Positions 1 to 8,080 of a stretch of 32,458 bases of DNA are shown one piece after another. The notes under the pieces are model-generated. The model was not told the origin of the DNA and ran no database searches. It saw nothing but the letters and a program-made list of their open reading frames with translations. The stretch covers positions 1 through 32,458 of the forward strand of contig NZ_JBEPMA010000020.1 in assembly GCF_040545475.1 (NCBI RefSeq). Direction: 5' to 3'. The position numbers and the translations under genes were made by a program. The number at the start of each line of letters is the position of its first letter. The stretch's first letter is position 1. The DNA comes from Peptoniphilus_A olsenii (GTDB taxonomy: Bacteria > Bacillota > Clostridia > Tissierellales > Peptoniphilaceae).

Positions 1-320
1 TTACAGCACCTGATGGAAAAGAATTTAAAGCATGGTCTGTAGATGGTACAGAAAAGCAACCAAACGAAAAAATAAAAGTTAGTGAAGCTAAAACAATCAC
101 AGCAGTTTGGGAAACAAAACCAGTAGATAAAGTTCAAATAACTTTTGAAGCAGGTGAAGGAACAGGCACAATGAAACCAGTTGAGGTGGAAAAAGACACA
201 GAATACACTTTACCAGAAAATAAATTTACAGCACCTGATGGAAAAGAATTTAAAGCATGGTCTGTAGATGGTACAGAAAAGCAACCAAACGAAAAAATAA
301 AAGTTAGTGAAGCTAAAACA
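1..320 (+). repeat. Exact 95-bp direct repeat inside the surface-protein gene
   Basis: Bases 1-95 recur without change at 226-320, giving a period of 225 bp (75 codons, in frame). After base 95 the copies diverge (codons for ITAVW against LKAIW). The first copy is cut by the window edge, so more copies may lie upstream. The unit encodes one InlB-B-like surface repeat. Confidence 0.95.
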
Positions 321-1739
321 TTAAAAGCTATTTGGAGAGACAAGAAAACAACACCGATTGTTGGAAATAAACTATCTATCAGTAAAAGATATGACAGCAA
401 TGGATATTTCTACGGAACAGTAAAAGATGAAAATGGAAATAGAGTTCCATATGCAACAGTTTCCCTATACAATTATGATTCTAGTTCCTATATAAGAAAT
501 GTAACAACTGATAGTAATGGTGACTTCAAAATATATGTAGGTTATTATTATGATGACTACAGATATTATGACGGACGTTATTATGACGGACATAAGGTTT
601 ATTATGATAGTTTCAATGATAGATACTATTACTACGACAACAATGGTGATAAAACATGGCTTTCAAAAAATTGGTACTACTATGATGGATATTATTATGA
701 CAGAGATTACAGATACGGAAGATATTATTATGGATATTTAAGAGCTACTAAAGATGGTTATAGCTACGGAGATTATACACTTAACGACTATTACTGGGAC
801 GGTTACTGGTATGACGGAAGATATTATGACAGAAATTATTCTGTAACTCCAACTATCACAGAAGCAAATGCTGGCTCAAAAATAGTTAAGGGTACAGCAG
901 GCGACTATGCAACTGTCGAAGTATATGATGATGACGGAATTAAATTAGGTAAGACTACTGCAAACAGAAATGGTGATTTCACAGTTTATTTAGATAGAGA
1001 TCTTAAATATGGTGAAAGAATAAAAGTAGAAGCCAAAGACGGAAGCAGATACACAAGTTCAAGATATTATACTGTAGCTTATAAAGATAATATCGATACA
1101 ACAGACACTATTGCAAGACCAGCTTATATTGCAGGATATCCTGATGGTTCATTTAAACCAGAAAAAACTGTATCAAGAGCTGAAGCTGTTAGAATGTTTG
1201 TTAAATTAGTAAATAATGGCAGCGAACTTGCAAGCAATCCAAACACTGCATTTAGCGATGCAAATAACGGATGGTACTCAGATGAAATTAACTTTGCAGT
1301 AGATAAAGGATTTATCAAAGGATATTCAGATGGAACATTTAAGCCAAATAACGAAATAACAAGAGCAGAATTTGCTCAAATGATTTCTAGTTTTGTTCAA
1401 AAAGGATATCCAGGTAGTACAGGATTTAAGGATATTAAAGGACACTGGGCATCTGATGCAATAAGTGCACTTTATGGCAACAAAAACATCAAGGGTTATC
1501 CTGATGGAACATTTAAGCCAAACCAAAAACTAACTAGAGCAGAAGCGGTTACAATTCTTAACTCTGTATTTGGTAGAAACACAAAAGTTAATTCACTTTA
1601 CAATATCAATTCTCAAGGCCTAAGAACATTTAACGATGTAGGAACAGGTCACTGGGCATATTATGAAATCCTAGATGCATCTAATGCACACATAACTAAT
1701 AAAATTGATGCAAAAGACGGAATTGAAATTTGGAAATAA
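1..1739 (+). CDS. SLH-domain surface protein with repeats and a Tyr-rich segment (5' end outside window)
   Basis: The reading frame is open from the first full codon at base 3, so the ATG at 171 is internal and the start lies upstream. In order: InlB-B/Flg_new-like repeats (about 1-345, sequence such as EFKAWSVDGTEKQ ending in AVW or AIW); a beta-sandwich segment of the carboxypeptidase-regulatory/CNA-B kind (about 396-533, GTVKDENGNRVPYATVSLY); a segment with 37 Tyr in 102 residues (534-839); a bacterial Ig-like domain (about 840-1075); and three S-layer homology domains (about 1117-1620), each with a GYPDG/GYSDG-F-KP and RAE motif. SLH triplets normally bind secondary cell-wall polymer, so this end should anchor the protein to the wall. 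No signal peptide is visible because the N-terminus is missing. Function beyond surface display is unknown; adhesin or S-layer-associated protein is inference. A terminator follows. Confidence 0.9.
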   Translation, partial: TAPDGKEFKAWSVDGTEKQPNEKIKVSEAKTITAVWETKPVDKVQITFEAGEGTGTMKPVEVEKDTEYTLPENKFTAPDGKEFKAWSVDGTEKQPNEKIKVSEAKTLKAIWRDKKTTPIVGNKLSISKRYDSNGYFYGTVKDENGNRVPYATVSLYNYDSSSYIRNVTTDSNGDFKIYVGYYYDDYRYYDGRYYDGHKVYYDSFNDRYYYYDNNGDKTWLSKNWYYYDGYYYDRDYRYGRYYYGYLRATKDGYSYGDYTLNDYYWDGYWYDGRYYDRNYSVTPTITEANAGSKIVKGTAGDYATVEVYDDDGIKLGKTTANRNGDFTVYLDRDLKYGERIKVEAKDGSRYTSSRYYTVAYKDNIDTTDTIARPAYIAGYPDGSFKPEKTVSRAEAVRMFVKLVNNGSELASNPNTAFSDANNGWYSDEINFAVDKGFIKGYSDGTFKPNNEITRAEFAQMISSFVQKGYPGSTGFKDIKGHWASDAISALYGNKNIKGYPDGTFKPNQKLTRAEAVTILNSVFGRNTKVNSLYNINSQGLRTFNDVGTGHWAYYEILDASNAHITNKIDAKDGIEIWK

Positions 1740-1760
1740 ACTGAATTAGTTTAATACTAC

Positions 1761-1793
1761 AAGAGACCTTGATTTTCAAGGTCTTTTGTTTTT
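1761..1793 (+). terminator. Rho-independent terminator of the SLH protein gene
   Basis: An 8-bp perfect stem (AGACCTTG at 1764-1771 with CAAGGTCT at 1777-1784) and a 5-base loop are followed by a T-rich run. Confidence 0.88.
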
Positions 1794-1887
1794 AATAAAT
1801 GAATATAGGGTATAAAGTTTATAATAAATAATGTATTAAAATAATTATATAACAATTATTAAATACAAATCGGAAAGGAGAATTTAT

Positions 1888-2322
1888 ATGAAAATTTTAG
1901 TTCCAATTGATGGCTCTAAGAGTTCAAAGAAAAGTATTGACGTAGCAAGAGAAATGGGTACAAAACTAGGAGCAGATTTAATAATCCTTACAGTTACACC
2001 TGAAACTTCTGTTTTTGAACAATATCCCGCAAACTTTGCTTATACATTAGAAGTAGAAAAAGCAAATGTGGAAAGAGCTGAGACTATATTAAAAGATGCA
2101 GAAACTGATTTGTCAGATTATCCTTTTGGAGTGGAGACATTCTATACAACAGGAAATCCAAGTGAACAAATTTGTAGATTTTCTGAAGACAAAGACGTAG
2201 ATTTAATTGTTATGGGTAACCGTGGACTTGGAGCTTTTTCTAGAACTCTCCTTGGATCAGTTTCAAATAAAGTGCTTAACCAATCACGCAAATCTGTACT
2301 AGTAGTAAAAGCAGATATTTAA
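1888..2322 (+). CDS. Universal stress protein, UspA family
   Basis: This 144-residue single-domain protein has the normal length for the family. The N-terminus MKILVPIDGS is the typical beta-1 and nucleotide-contact segment, and near the C-terminus lies the ATP-binding pattern G-x2-G-x9-G-S (GNRGLGAFSRTLLGS), then VLVVK. These features suit the ATP-binding subgroup of cytoplasmic stress proteins. The start is set by GGAAAGGAG eight bases upstream. The gene stands alone between two terminators, so it is probably a single transcript; I could not fix a convincing promoter in the AT-rich 94 bases before it. Confidence 0.92.
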   Translation: MKILVPIDGSKSSKKSIDVAREMGTKLGADLIILTVTPETSVFEQYPANFAYTLEVEKANVERAETILKDAETDLSDYPFGVETFYTTGNPSEQICRFSEDKDVDLIVMGNRGLGAFSRTLLGSVSNKVLNQSRKSVLVVKADI

Positions 2323-2353
2323 TTATACAATCTTTTATTTTTCATACTTAATT

Positions 2354-2376
2354 AGAGGCGGAAACGCCTCTTTTTA
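2354..2376 (+). terminator. Terminator of the universal stress protein gene
   Basis: Stem AGAGGCG (2354-2360) with CGCCTCT (2365-2371), GAAA tetraloop, then a T run. Confidence 0.93.
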
Positions 2377-2728
2377 AATGTAGAAGTAAAATGAAGTCTA
2401 TTAAATTAACTATTTTTTAAAATATATCTTAATTTTCATCCGAAAATAATTATAATTTTAATCAAGTAATCTAAATTTAAAGTTGTTTAATAAAAATCCA
2501 GTATAATTCTGTAAATATTTTCACGAAATCCCGAGTAAATATTCATTATTATTTATGTAAATTCGTTAATCATTTTCCTAAAAATCATAAGTTTCTTTAT
2601 CTTTTAATCTTAAAAACAATACTTTTGATAACTTTATGTAGGTTTTTACTTATTATTTATACATTTTATTGACTGAAAGAATTTAGCTAATTACTGCTTT
2701 TATGAAAGCGTTAAAACAAAAGTATTTC
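2377..2728. other. AT-rich intergenic region with no recognised feature
   Basis: About 350 bases upstream of the bcd promoter. Stop codons are frequent in all frames and I see no RNA-like structure, repeat or convincing promoter. It could hold activator sites or an unrecognised small RNA. Confidence 0.5.
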
Positions 2729-2756
2729 TTGAAAATCATTGATTTAGTGTTATAAT
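2729..2756 (+). promoter_or_regulatory. Promoter of bcd-etfB-etfA
   Basis: TTGAAA at 2729-2734, a 16-base spacer, and a consensus TATAAT at 2751-2756 preceded by an extended -10 TG (2748-2749). It lies about 60 bases before the bcd start. Confidence 0.82.
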
Positions 2757-2768
2757 AGAAACAATGGT

Positions 2769-2786
2769 ATGTTAATTAAATAACAT
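2769..2786 (+). promoter_or_regulatory. Probable Rex operator at the bcd promoter
   Basis: The 18 bases ATGTTAATTAAATAACAT match the clostridial Rex consensus TTGTTAANNNNTTAACAA at 11 of 14 specified positions and are an imperfect palindrome (TGTTA/TAACA). The site begins 12 bases after the -10 box, overlapping or just past the expected transcription start, where a repressor would block initiation. Rex is known to repress bcd-etf operons in clostridia when NADH is low. The Rex gene is not in this window. Confidence 0.68.
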
Positions 2787-2817
2787 TCTTTATAATATTT
2801 GTTAGGGGGATTTTAGA

Positions 2818-3960
2818 ATGGATTTTAGAATGGACAAGGAACATCTACTTTTAAAACAAATGTATGAACAATTTGCTCAAACTGAAGTAGAACCTATCGC
2901 TGCTGATGTTGATGCGACAGAAGAAGTTCCTATGGAAAATGTTAAAAAACTAGCTAAATATGGCTTTTTCGGAATACCATTTCCAAAAGAATATGGTGGA
3001 CAAGGTGCTGATTATTTAGCATATGCAATGGCAGTAGAAGAACTTTCTAAAAAATGTGCTACTACTGGTGTTATTGTTTCTGCACATACTTCACTTTGCT
3101 GTGCACCAATTTACGAAAATGGTACTGAAGAACAAAAACAAAAGTACCTTCCAGATCTTCTTTCAGGAAAGAAAATCGGAGCTTTCGGACTTACTGAACC
3201 AGGTGCTGGTACTGATGCAAGTGGACAAAGAACTACAGCTGTTTTAGATGGCGATGAATATATACTTAATGGTTCAAAGATATTTATAACAAATGCAGGT
3301 TTTGCTGATGTGTTTATAGTTATTGCTATGACTGACAGATCAAAAGGAAATCACGGAATTTCAGCATTTATCGTTGAAAGAGGAACTCCTGGATTTACTG
3401 TTGGTGAACCTGAAGACAAAATGGGAATTAGAGGATCTTCAACTTGTGAACTTATTTTTGAAGATTGTAGAATTCCTAAAGAAAATCTTCTTGGTAAAGA
3501 AGGCAAGGGCTTCAAAGTTGCAATGAAGACTCTTGATGGTGGTAGAATTGGTATTGCGTCTCAAGCTCTTGGTATTGCTGAAGGAGCTATTGATGAAACT
3601 GTACAATATACTTCTGAAAGAAAACAATTTGGCAGAAGACTTTCTCAATTCCAAAATACTCAATTCGAACTTGCTAACATGAAAACTGATGCTGAAGCAG
3701 CTAAACTTTTAGTTTATAGAGCAGCTGATGCTAAACAAAATGGTGAAGTTTATAGCCACTACGCTGCAATGGCAAAATTATTTGCAGCTGAAGCAGCAAG
3801 TGATATTACAAGAAGATGTCTACAATTATTCGGTGGATATGGATATACTAGAGACTATCCAATCGAAAGAATGATGAGAGATGCTAAGATTACTGAAATT
3901 TACGAAGGTACTTCTGAAGTTATGAGAATGGTAATCTCTAGCTGGATGGGCGTTAAATAA
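2818..3960 (+). CDS. bcd: Butyryl-CoA dehydrogenase (short-chain acyl-CoA dehydrogenase)
   Basis: A full-length 380-residue acyl-CoA dehydrogenase. It reduces crotonyl-CoA to butyryl-CoA using FAD, with electrons from the electron-transfer flavoprotein encoded just downstream. The N-terminus MDFRMDKEHLLLKQMYEQFA is typical. FAD/substrate motifs include FGLTEPGAGTDASGQ and the segment around FITNAG, and the C-terminus carries EIYEGTSEV, whose Glu (about residue 363) corresponds to the catalytic base of the family. The start follows a GGGGGA site with about 8-base spacing; a second ATG four codons in is less likely. It is first in a three-gene operon, 18 bases ahead of etfB. In butyrate-forming anaerobes this enzyme works in a Bcd-EtfAB complex, often coupling butyryl-CoA formation to ferredoxin reduction; that coupling is inferred here. 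Confidence 0.93.
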   Translation: MDFRMDKEHLLLKQMYEQFAQTEVEPIAADVDATEEVPMENVKKLAKYGFFGIPFPKEYGGQGADYLAYAMAVEELSKKCATTGVIVSAHTSLCCAPIYENGTEEQKQKYLPDLLSGKKIGAFGLTEPGAGTDASGQRTTAVLDGDEYILNGSKIFITNAGFADVFIVIAMTDRSKGNHGISAFIVERGTPGFTVGEPEDKMGIRGSSTCELIFEDCRIPKENLLGKEGKGFKVAMKTLDGGRIGIASQALGIAEGAIDETVQYTSERKQFGRRLSQFQNTQFELANMKTDAEAAKLLVYRAADAKQNGEVYSHYAAMAKLFAAEAASDITRRCLQLFGGYGYTRDYPIERMMRDAKITEIYEGTSEVMRMVISSWMGVK

Positions 3961-3978
3961 TTGGAGGGAGTATTATAA

Positions 3979-4779
3979 ATGAATATTGTTGTATGTATTA
4001 AACAAGTACCCGACACTAATGAAGTTAGACTTGATCCTGTTACTAATACTTTAATTAGAGAAGGTGTACCTAGTATTATAAACCCTGACGATAAAGCAGG
4101 ACTAGAAGTTGCTCTTAGACTTAAAGATGAAAACCCAGATGATGTTAAGGTTACAGTTCTTTCAATGGGACCACCACAAGCTGACGCTGCTCTTAGAGAA
4201 GCACTAGCTATGGGTGCTGACGATGCTTACCTAGTAAGTGATAGAGCTTTTGGAGGAGCTGACACTTGGGCTACTTCATGTACTATTACTGGAGCTCTTG
4301 AACACCTTGACTATGATTTAATTGTTTGTGGTAGACAAGCTATTGACGGTGATACTGCTCAAGTTGGACCGCAAATTGCTGAACATATTGGTATTCCACA
4401 AGTTTCTTATGTTGAAGAACTTAAACTTGATGATGATAAAAAAGGAATCACTGTTCAAAGACAATACGAAGACAGATATCACACTATTAATGTTAAGTTC
4501 CCATGTCTAATTACTGCAATCACTGAACTTGCAGAACCTAGATATATGTCTGTAGGCAAAATTTTTGACGCTTACAAAAAAGATGTAACTGTTTGGGGTC
4601 TTGAAGATATCAAAGATAAACTTGATTTATCTAATATTGGTCTTAAAGGATCTCCTACAAGAGTTAAAAAATCATTCCCTAAACAAGGTAAAGGTAAGGG
4701 AGTTCTTCTTACAGACTTAACAGCGGATGAAGCAGCACAAGAAATTGTAGCTAAACTTCAAGAAAAGTATATTATCTGA
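3979..4779 (+). CDS. etfB: Electron transfer flavoprotein beta subunit
   Basis: 266 residues, normal for EtfB. Opening MNIVVCIKQVPDTNEVRLDP and the internal IDGDTAQVGPQIAEHIG block are family hallmarks (nucleotide-binding segment). The C-terminal half has the recognition-loop region contacting the dehydrogenase partner. Together with EtfA it delivers electrons to butyryl-CoA dehydrogenase. Preceded by GGAGGGAG; lies 18 bases after bcd and 13 before etfA, so the three are translated from one message in fixed proportion. The DGDTAQVGP sequence resembles that of bifurcating clostridial EtfB proteins, but flavin content cannot be decided by eye. Confidence 0.94.
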   Translation: MNIVVCIKQVPDTNEVRLDPVTNTLIREGVPSIINPDDKAGLEVALRLKDENPDDVKVTVLSMGPPQADAALREALAMGADDAYLVSDRAFGGADTWATSCTITGALEHLDYDLIVCGRQAIDGDTAQVGPQIAEHIGIPQVSYVEELKLDDDKKGITVQRQYEDRYHTINVKFPCLITAITELAEPRYMSVGKIFDAYKKDVTVWGLEDIKDKLDLSNIGLKGSPTRVKKSFPKQGKGKGVLLTDLTADEAAQEIVAKLQEKYII

Positions 4780-4792
4780 TGGGGGTTATGAA

Positions 4793-5800
4793 ATGAGTAG
4801 AGATGTATTTGTATTTGTAGAACAAAGAGATAATAAACTTGAAAAAGTAGGTATAGAACTTTTAGGTAAAGCTAGAGAACTTGCTGATGATTTAGGTCAA
4901 GATGTTGTTGCTCTAGTTGTTGGTGAAAGTGTTAAAGAACATGCTGATACACTTATCAAACACGGTGCTGACAAAGTTATCGTTGTTGAAGATCCAATGC
5001 TAAAAGAATATGTTACTGAACCATATGCTAAGGCAGTTACAGCTATTATTAAAAAATATGAACCTGAAATTGTAATTTATGGTGCTTCTTCAATTGGTCG
5101 TGACCTTGCTCCAAGACTTGCTGCAAGAATTCACACTGGACTTACAGCTGACTGTACTAAACTAGAAATTGATGAACAATCTAAACTACTTCTTATGACA
5201 AGACCAGCTTTTGGTGGTAACTTAATGGCTACTATCGTTTGTGAAGATTTTAGACCACAAATGGCTACAGTAAGACCTGGAGTTATGCAAGCACTTGATT
5301 CTGATGATTCAAGAAAAGGTGAAGTTATTGAAGAAAAAGTTGATTTCACTGATGCTGATATGAATGTTAAAATAGTTAATATTGACAAACACGATTCTAA
5401 GAAGAAAGATATCACTGAAGCAGCTATACTTGTTTCAGGTGGACGTGGAATTGGTGGACCAGAAGGATTCTCACCACTTCAAGAACTTGCTGAAACTCTT
5501 CAAGCTGAAATTTCATCTTCAAGAGCAGCAGTTGATGCTGGTTGGATAACTAAAGATCACCAAGTTGGACAAACTGGTAAAACAGTTAGACCAGAGCTTT
5601 ATTTCGCAATGGGTATTTCAGGAGCAATCCAACACTTAGCTGGTATGGAAGAATCTGATTTGATTATTGCAGTTAACAAAGATTCAGAAGCTCCAATTTT
5701 TGAAGTAGCTGACTTAGGTATTGTTGGAGATATCAACGCAATTGTTCCAAAACTAACTGAAGCAATTAAAAGAGAACAAAAAATTAAATCTGAAATTTAA
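4793..5800 (+). CDS. etfA: Electron transfer flavoprotein alpha subunit
   Basis: 335 residues. The C-terminal FAD domain is clear: SGGRGIGGPEGFSPLQELAE, then SSRAAVDAGW, QVGQTGKTVRPELYFAMGIS and GAIQHLAGM...NKDSEAPIF, all characteristic of EtfA. The N-terminal half is the Rossmann-like domain that packs on EtfB. It ends the operon and is followed by a strong terminator. The other butyrate-pathway genes (thiolase, hbd, crotonase) are not adjacent, unlike the bcs operon of many clostridia, so they must be encoded elsewhere. Confidence 0.95.
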   Translation: MSRDVFVFVEQRDNKLEKVGIELLGKARELADDLGQDVVALVVGESVKEHADTLIKHGADKVIVVEDPMLKEYVTEPYAKAVTAIIKKYEPEIVIYGASSIGRDLAPRLAARIHTGLTADCTKLEIDEQSKLLLMTRPAFGGNLMATIVCEDFRPQMATVRPGVMQALDSDDSRKGEVIEEKVDFTDADMNVKIVNIDKHDSKKKDITEAAILVSGGRGIGGPEGFSPLQELAETLQAEISSSRAAVDAGWITKDHQVGQTGKTVRPELYFAMGISGAIQHLAGMEESDLIIAVNKDSEAPIFEVADLGIVGDINAIVPKLTEAIKREQKIKSEI

Positions 5801-5811
5801 TTTTATTAATT

Positions 5812-5838
5812 AAGAGAGGTTTTGACCTCTCTTTTTTT
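5812..5838 (+). terminator. Terminator of the bcd-etf operon
   Basis: Nine-base-pair stem AAGAGAGGT (5812-5820) with ACCTCTCTT (5825-5833), TTTG loop, followed by a run of T. Confidence 0.94.
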
Positions 5839-5967
5839 GTGAGTAAATTTACAATTATAATTCTTTCGCTCAGTATGATTTGGGAAGTGGAAGGTATTTT
5901 TGATATAGTAAATTTCAAAAAAAAACTTTTAAATATCGTAGTGTAGAACCAGAAAAACTTCTGTACT

Positions 5968-6046
5968 CTGTCATTCCGAGCGAGCAAAGCGAAAGTCCCG
6001 TGTACTCTAAGAGTGAGAAATCTGCCTGTAGAGGGGTAGTTCTGTA
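5968..6046 (+). repeat. Diverged copy of the CTGTCATTCCGAG repeat
   Basis: Begins with CTGTCATTCCGAG and ends with ATCTGCCTGTAGAGGGGTAG, the same ends as the two copies at 6194 and 6420, but the middle differs (GCGAGCAAAGCGAAAG...AGAGTGAG). No coding capacity is apparent. Confidence 0.75.
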
Positions 6047-6122
6047 AATATTAATAGGAGTCCTTTTACTATTTTTTTTCATTACACTTTTTTTACCTAA
6101 ACAAAATCTCTCCATTAAATGT

Positions 6123-6274
6123 AGATCTCTCCATGCGTTCGCTCTGCACACTTAGTCGAGATGATATTGGAAAGAGCAACGGCAACCCCACAACTGTCAT
6201 TCCGAGCAGAAGTAAATTCTTGAAAAGAATTTACTGTAGTCGAGGAATCTGCCTGTTGAGGAGTCGCTCTGTAA
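6123..6274 (+). repeat. Intergenic composite repeat, copy 1
   Basis: A left part (AGATCTCTCCATGCG ... TTAGTCGAGATGA) is followed by a right part (6194-6274) that opens with CTGTCATTCC and contains a perfect hairpin: 11-bp stem AGTAAATTCTT (6211-6221) with AAGAATTTACT (6225-6235), then GTCGAGGAATCT. A near-identical copy lies exactly 226 bases downstream. The GTCATTCCGAG...GAGGAATCT ends resemble dispersed intergenic repeats seen in many bacterial genomes. It looks like non-coding repeat or MITE-type DNA; no transposase is present. Confidence 0.8.
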
Positions 6275-6348
6275 GAACAAATAGAAGACTTTTTCTAATT
6301 ATTTGACTACACTTTCTATTTAATCTACAAATTCACTTGACTACAGAC

Positions 6349-6500
6349 AGATCTCTCCATGCGTTCGCTCTGCACACTTAGTCGAGATGACATTGGAAAG
6401 AGCAACGGCAACCCTCCAACTGTCATTCCAAGCGGAAGTAAATTCTTGAAAAGAATTTACTGTAGTCGAGGAATCTACCTGTGGAGGGGTAGTTCTGTAT
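6349..6500 (+). repeat. Intergenic composite repeat, copy 2
   Basis: Second copy of the composite repeat with only scattered substitutions (for example CATTCCAAGC for CATTCCGAGC) and the 11-bp hairpin intact. With the 5968 copy it fills most of the gap between the bcd-etf terminator and the dlt-like promoter. Confidence 0.8.
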
Positions 6501-6553
6501 GAATAATTAAAAGTTTTTTAAACAATTATTTTCTAACTACCATCTTTTTATTT

Positions 6554-6583
6554 TTGAAATGTAATTATTAAGCAATATATGAT
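6554..6583 (+). promoter_or_regulatory. Possible promoter of the dlt-like cluster
   Basis: TTGAAA (6554-6559), 18-base spacer, TATGAT (6578-6583). It would start transcription only about 15 bases before the first start codon. It is the only promoter-like pair between the repeats and the gene. Confidence 0.5.
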
Positions 6584-6604
6584 AAAATTTAGTTGAGGTG
6601 CTTT

Positions 6605-8080
6605 ATGCTATTAACTGACAAACTAGATTACTTGGCGGCTACTGCTCCGCAAAATATTGCTTTGGTTGACTCTGATAAAGAGATTACTTTTAAAGAGTTA
6701 AGAGATAAGTCTCTTTTTATTGCTCAAGTAATACATGATAAATATAAAAAAACAAACTCTCCAATTGTTGTTGAAGTAAATAGAAAGGTAGAAACTGTAA
6801 TTTGTTTTTTTGCTGTATTATATTCTGGCAATTTCTACGTTCCTATAAATAATGCTGAACCCAAAAATAGAATCTTAGATATAATAAATAAGGTAGAAGC
6901 TAAAATTGGAATTTTCCATGAAAAAAATATTTTTACAGATATTGAAAGTATTGATTATAATTTTATAGATGTATCTGAATTAAATAATATATTTAATCCG
7001 CATCATTTTATTATAGATGTGGACCCTTGCTATGTTTTATTTACCAGTGGTTCTACTGGTAAGCCCAAAGGTGTCGTTATATCTCATAAAATGGTGCTAG
7101 ATTTAATTGAATGGATTGTTCCTACTATCGCTATAAATGATAATTTAAGGATAGCAAATCAAACTCCTTTTTTCTTTGATGCTTCTGTCAAAGAAATTGC
7201 ACTAATGCTTGGTAGTGGTGCTACTATTTATATCATGGACACTAAACTTTTTATGTTTCCTATAAAGGCAGTTGAATTTCTAAATAACAATAAAATCAAT
7301 TGTATATTATGGTCTGTTTCTGCGATTAATATCATGGCAAATTCTAAAGTATTTGATGAAGTGTATCCTAGATATCTAAAAATTGTAACTTTCGCTGGTG
7401 AGGCCCTTTCTGCTTCTAAATTAAATTATTGGCAAAAATTTGTAAATGCGAGATATTTTAATTTATATGGACCTACTGAAGCCACTGTTGATGCCTGCTA
7501 TTATGAAGTGAATCGCAAATTTGATAATTCTGAGATTATCCCAATAGGCAAGGCTTGTGATAATATGGATTTATTAATTCTTGATGGTGATAAATTATCA
7601 AATGAAGGGGAACTTGTGATTAGGGGTACTGCGGTAAGTTATGGTTATTATAATGATTTAGCAAAGACCGAAAAAGCTTTTGTTCAAAATCCTCTTAATA
7701 AATCCTATCCTGAAAAAGTCTATAGAACTGGAGATTTGGTTAGGTTAAATAAGTATGGTGAAATAGAATTTTTGGCACGAAAAGACAATCAGATTAAAAT
7801 GCATGGATATAGAATTGAACTTGGAGAGATTGAACTGGCTATTGCTAGTTTGGATATTGATGATGTGGTATGTATCTACGATGATTTAAAAGAAATTATC
7901 GTGGCAATTTATTCTGGAAAAGAGCATTCTAAGGCGGAATTTAGAAAACATTTGAAAAACTTATTGCCAACTTATATGATACCATCAAAGTTTATTCATC
8001 TTTATAATCTACCCAAAACTCAAAATACTAAGTTAGATCGAGTAAAGCTCAAGGAGCAATATATTAATGGAGAAATTTAA
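6605..8080 (+). CDS. dltA: DltA-like amino-acid adenylation enzyme (substrate uncertain)
   Basis: A 491-residue stand-alone adenylation enzyme of the AMP-forming family. It would activate an amino acid with ATP and load it on the phosphopantetheine arm of the downstream carrier protein. Core motifs are intact: LFTSGSTGKPKG (about 147-156), YGPTE (288-292), YRTGDLVRL, MHGYRIELGEIE, and the C-terminal catalytic Lys in NTKLDR (about 476). The substrate pocket differs from D-alanine-specific DltA: FDASVK instead of FDLSVM, FAGE instead of FCGE, NLYGPTEATVD instead of NTYGPTEATVA. D-alanine is therefore possible but not assured. The ATG at 6605 aligns with DltA N-termini; an upstream TTG at 6593 would overlap the ribosome-binding site GAGGTG. 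Its 3' end overlaps the next gene by 14 bases. The symbol reflects overall similarity only. Confidence 0.8.
   Translation: MLLTDKLDYLAATAPQNIALVDSDKEITFKELRDKSLFIAQVIHDKYKKTNSPIVVEVNRKVETVICFFAVLYSGNFYVPINNAEPKNRILDIINKVEAKIGIFHEKNIFTDIESIDYNFIDVSELNNIFNPHHFIIDVDPCYVLFTSGSTGKPKGVVISHKMVLDLIEWIVPTIAINDNLRIANQTPFFFDASVKEIALMLGSGATIYIMDTKLFMFPIKAVEFLNNNKINCILWSVSAINIMANSKVFDEVYPRYLKIVTFAGEALSASKLNYWQKFVNARYFNLYGPTEATVDACYYEVNRKFDNSEIIPIGKACDNMDLLILDGDKLSNEGELVIRGTAVSYGYYNDLAKTEKAFVQNPLNKSYPEKVYRTGDLVRLNKYGEIEFLARKDNQIKMHGYRIELGEIELAIASLDIDDVVCIYDDLKEIIVAIYSGKEHSKAEFRKHLKNLLPTYMIPSKFIHLYNLPKTQNTKLDRVKLKEQYINGEI

Noticed and set aside
550..741. Plus-strand frame rich in Met, Asp and Thr inside the surface-protein gene
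   Set aside because: It is the shifted reading of the TAT/GAT-rich Tyr segment.
2476..2507. Additional promoter upstream of bcd (TATAAT at 2502)
   Set aside because: No -35 hexamer at suitable spacing (13 or 20 bases only).
5915..6151. Minus-strand open frame of 78 codons across the repeat block
   Set aside because: It runs through repeat DNA, has no ribosome-binding site and no protein-like composition.
5968..6500. CRISPR-like array
   Set aside because: Only three units, long and of unequal spacing with internal hairpins; no short constant repeats with unique spacers and no cas genes.
6593..6604. TTG start for the adenylation enzyme
   Set aside because: It overlaps the GAGGTG site; the ATG at 6605 fits homologous N-termini.
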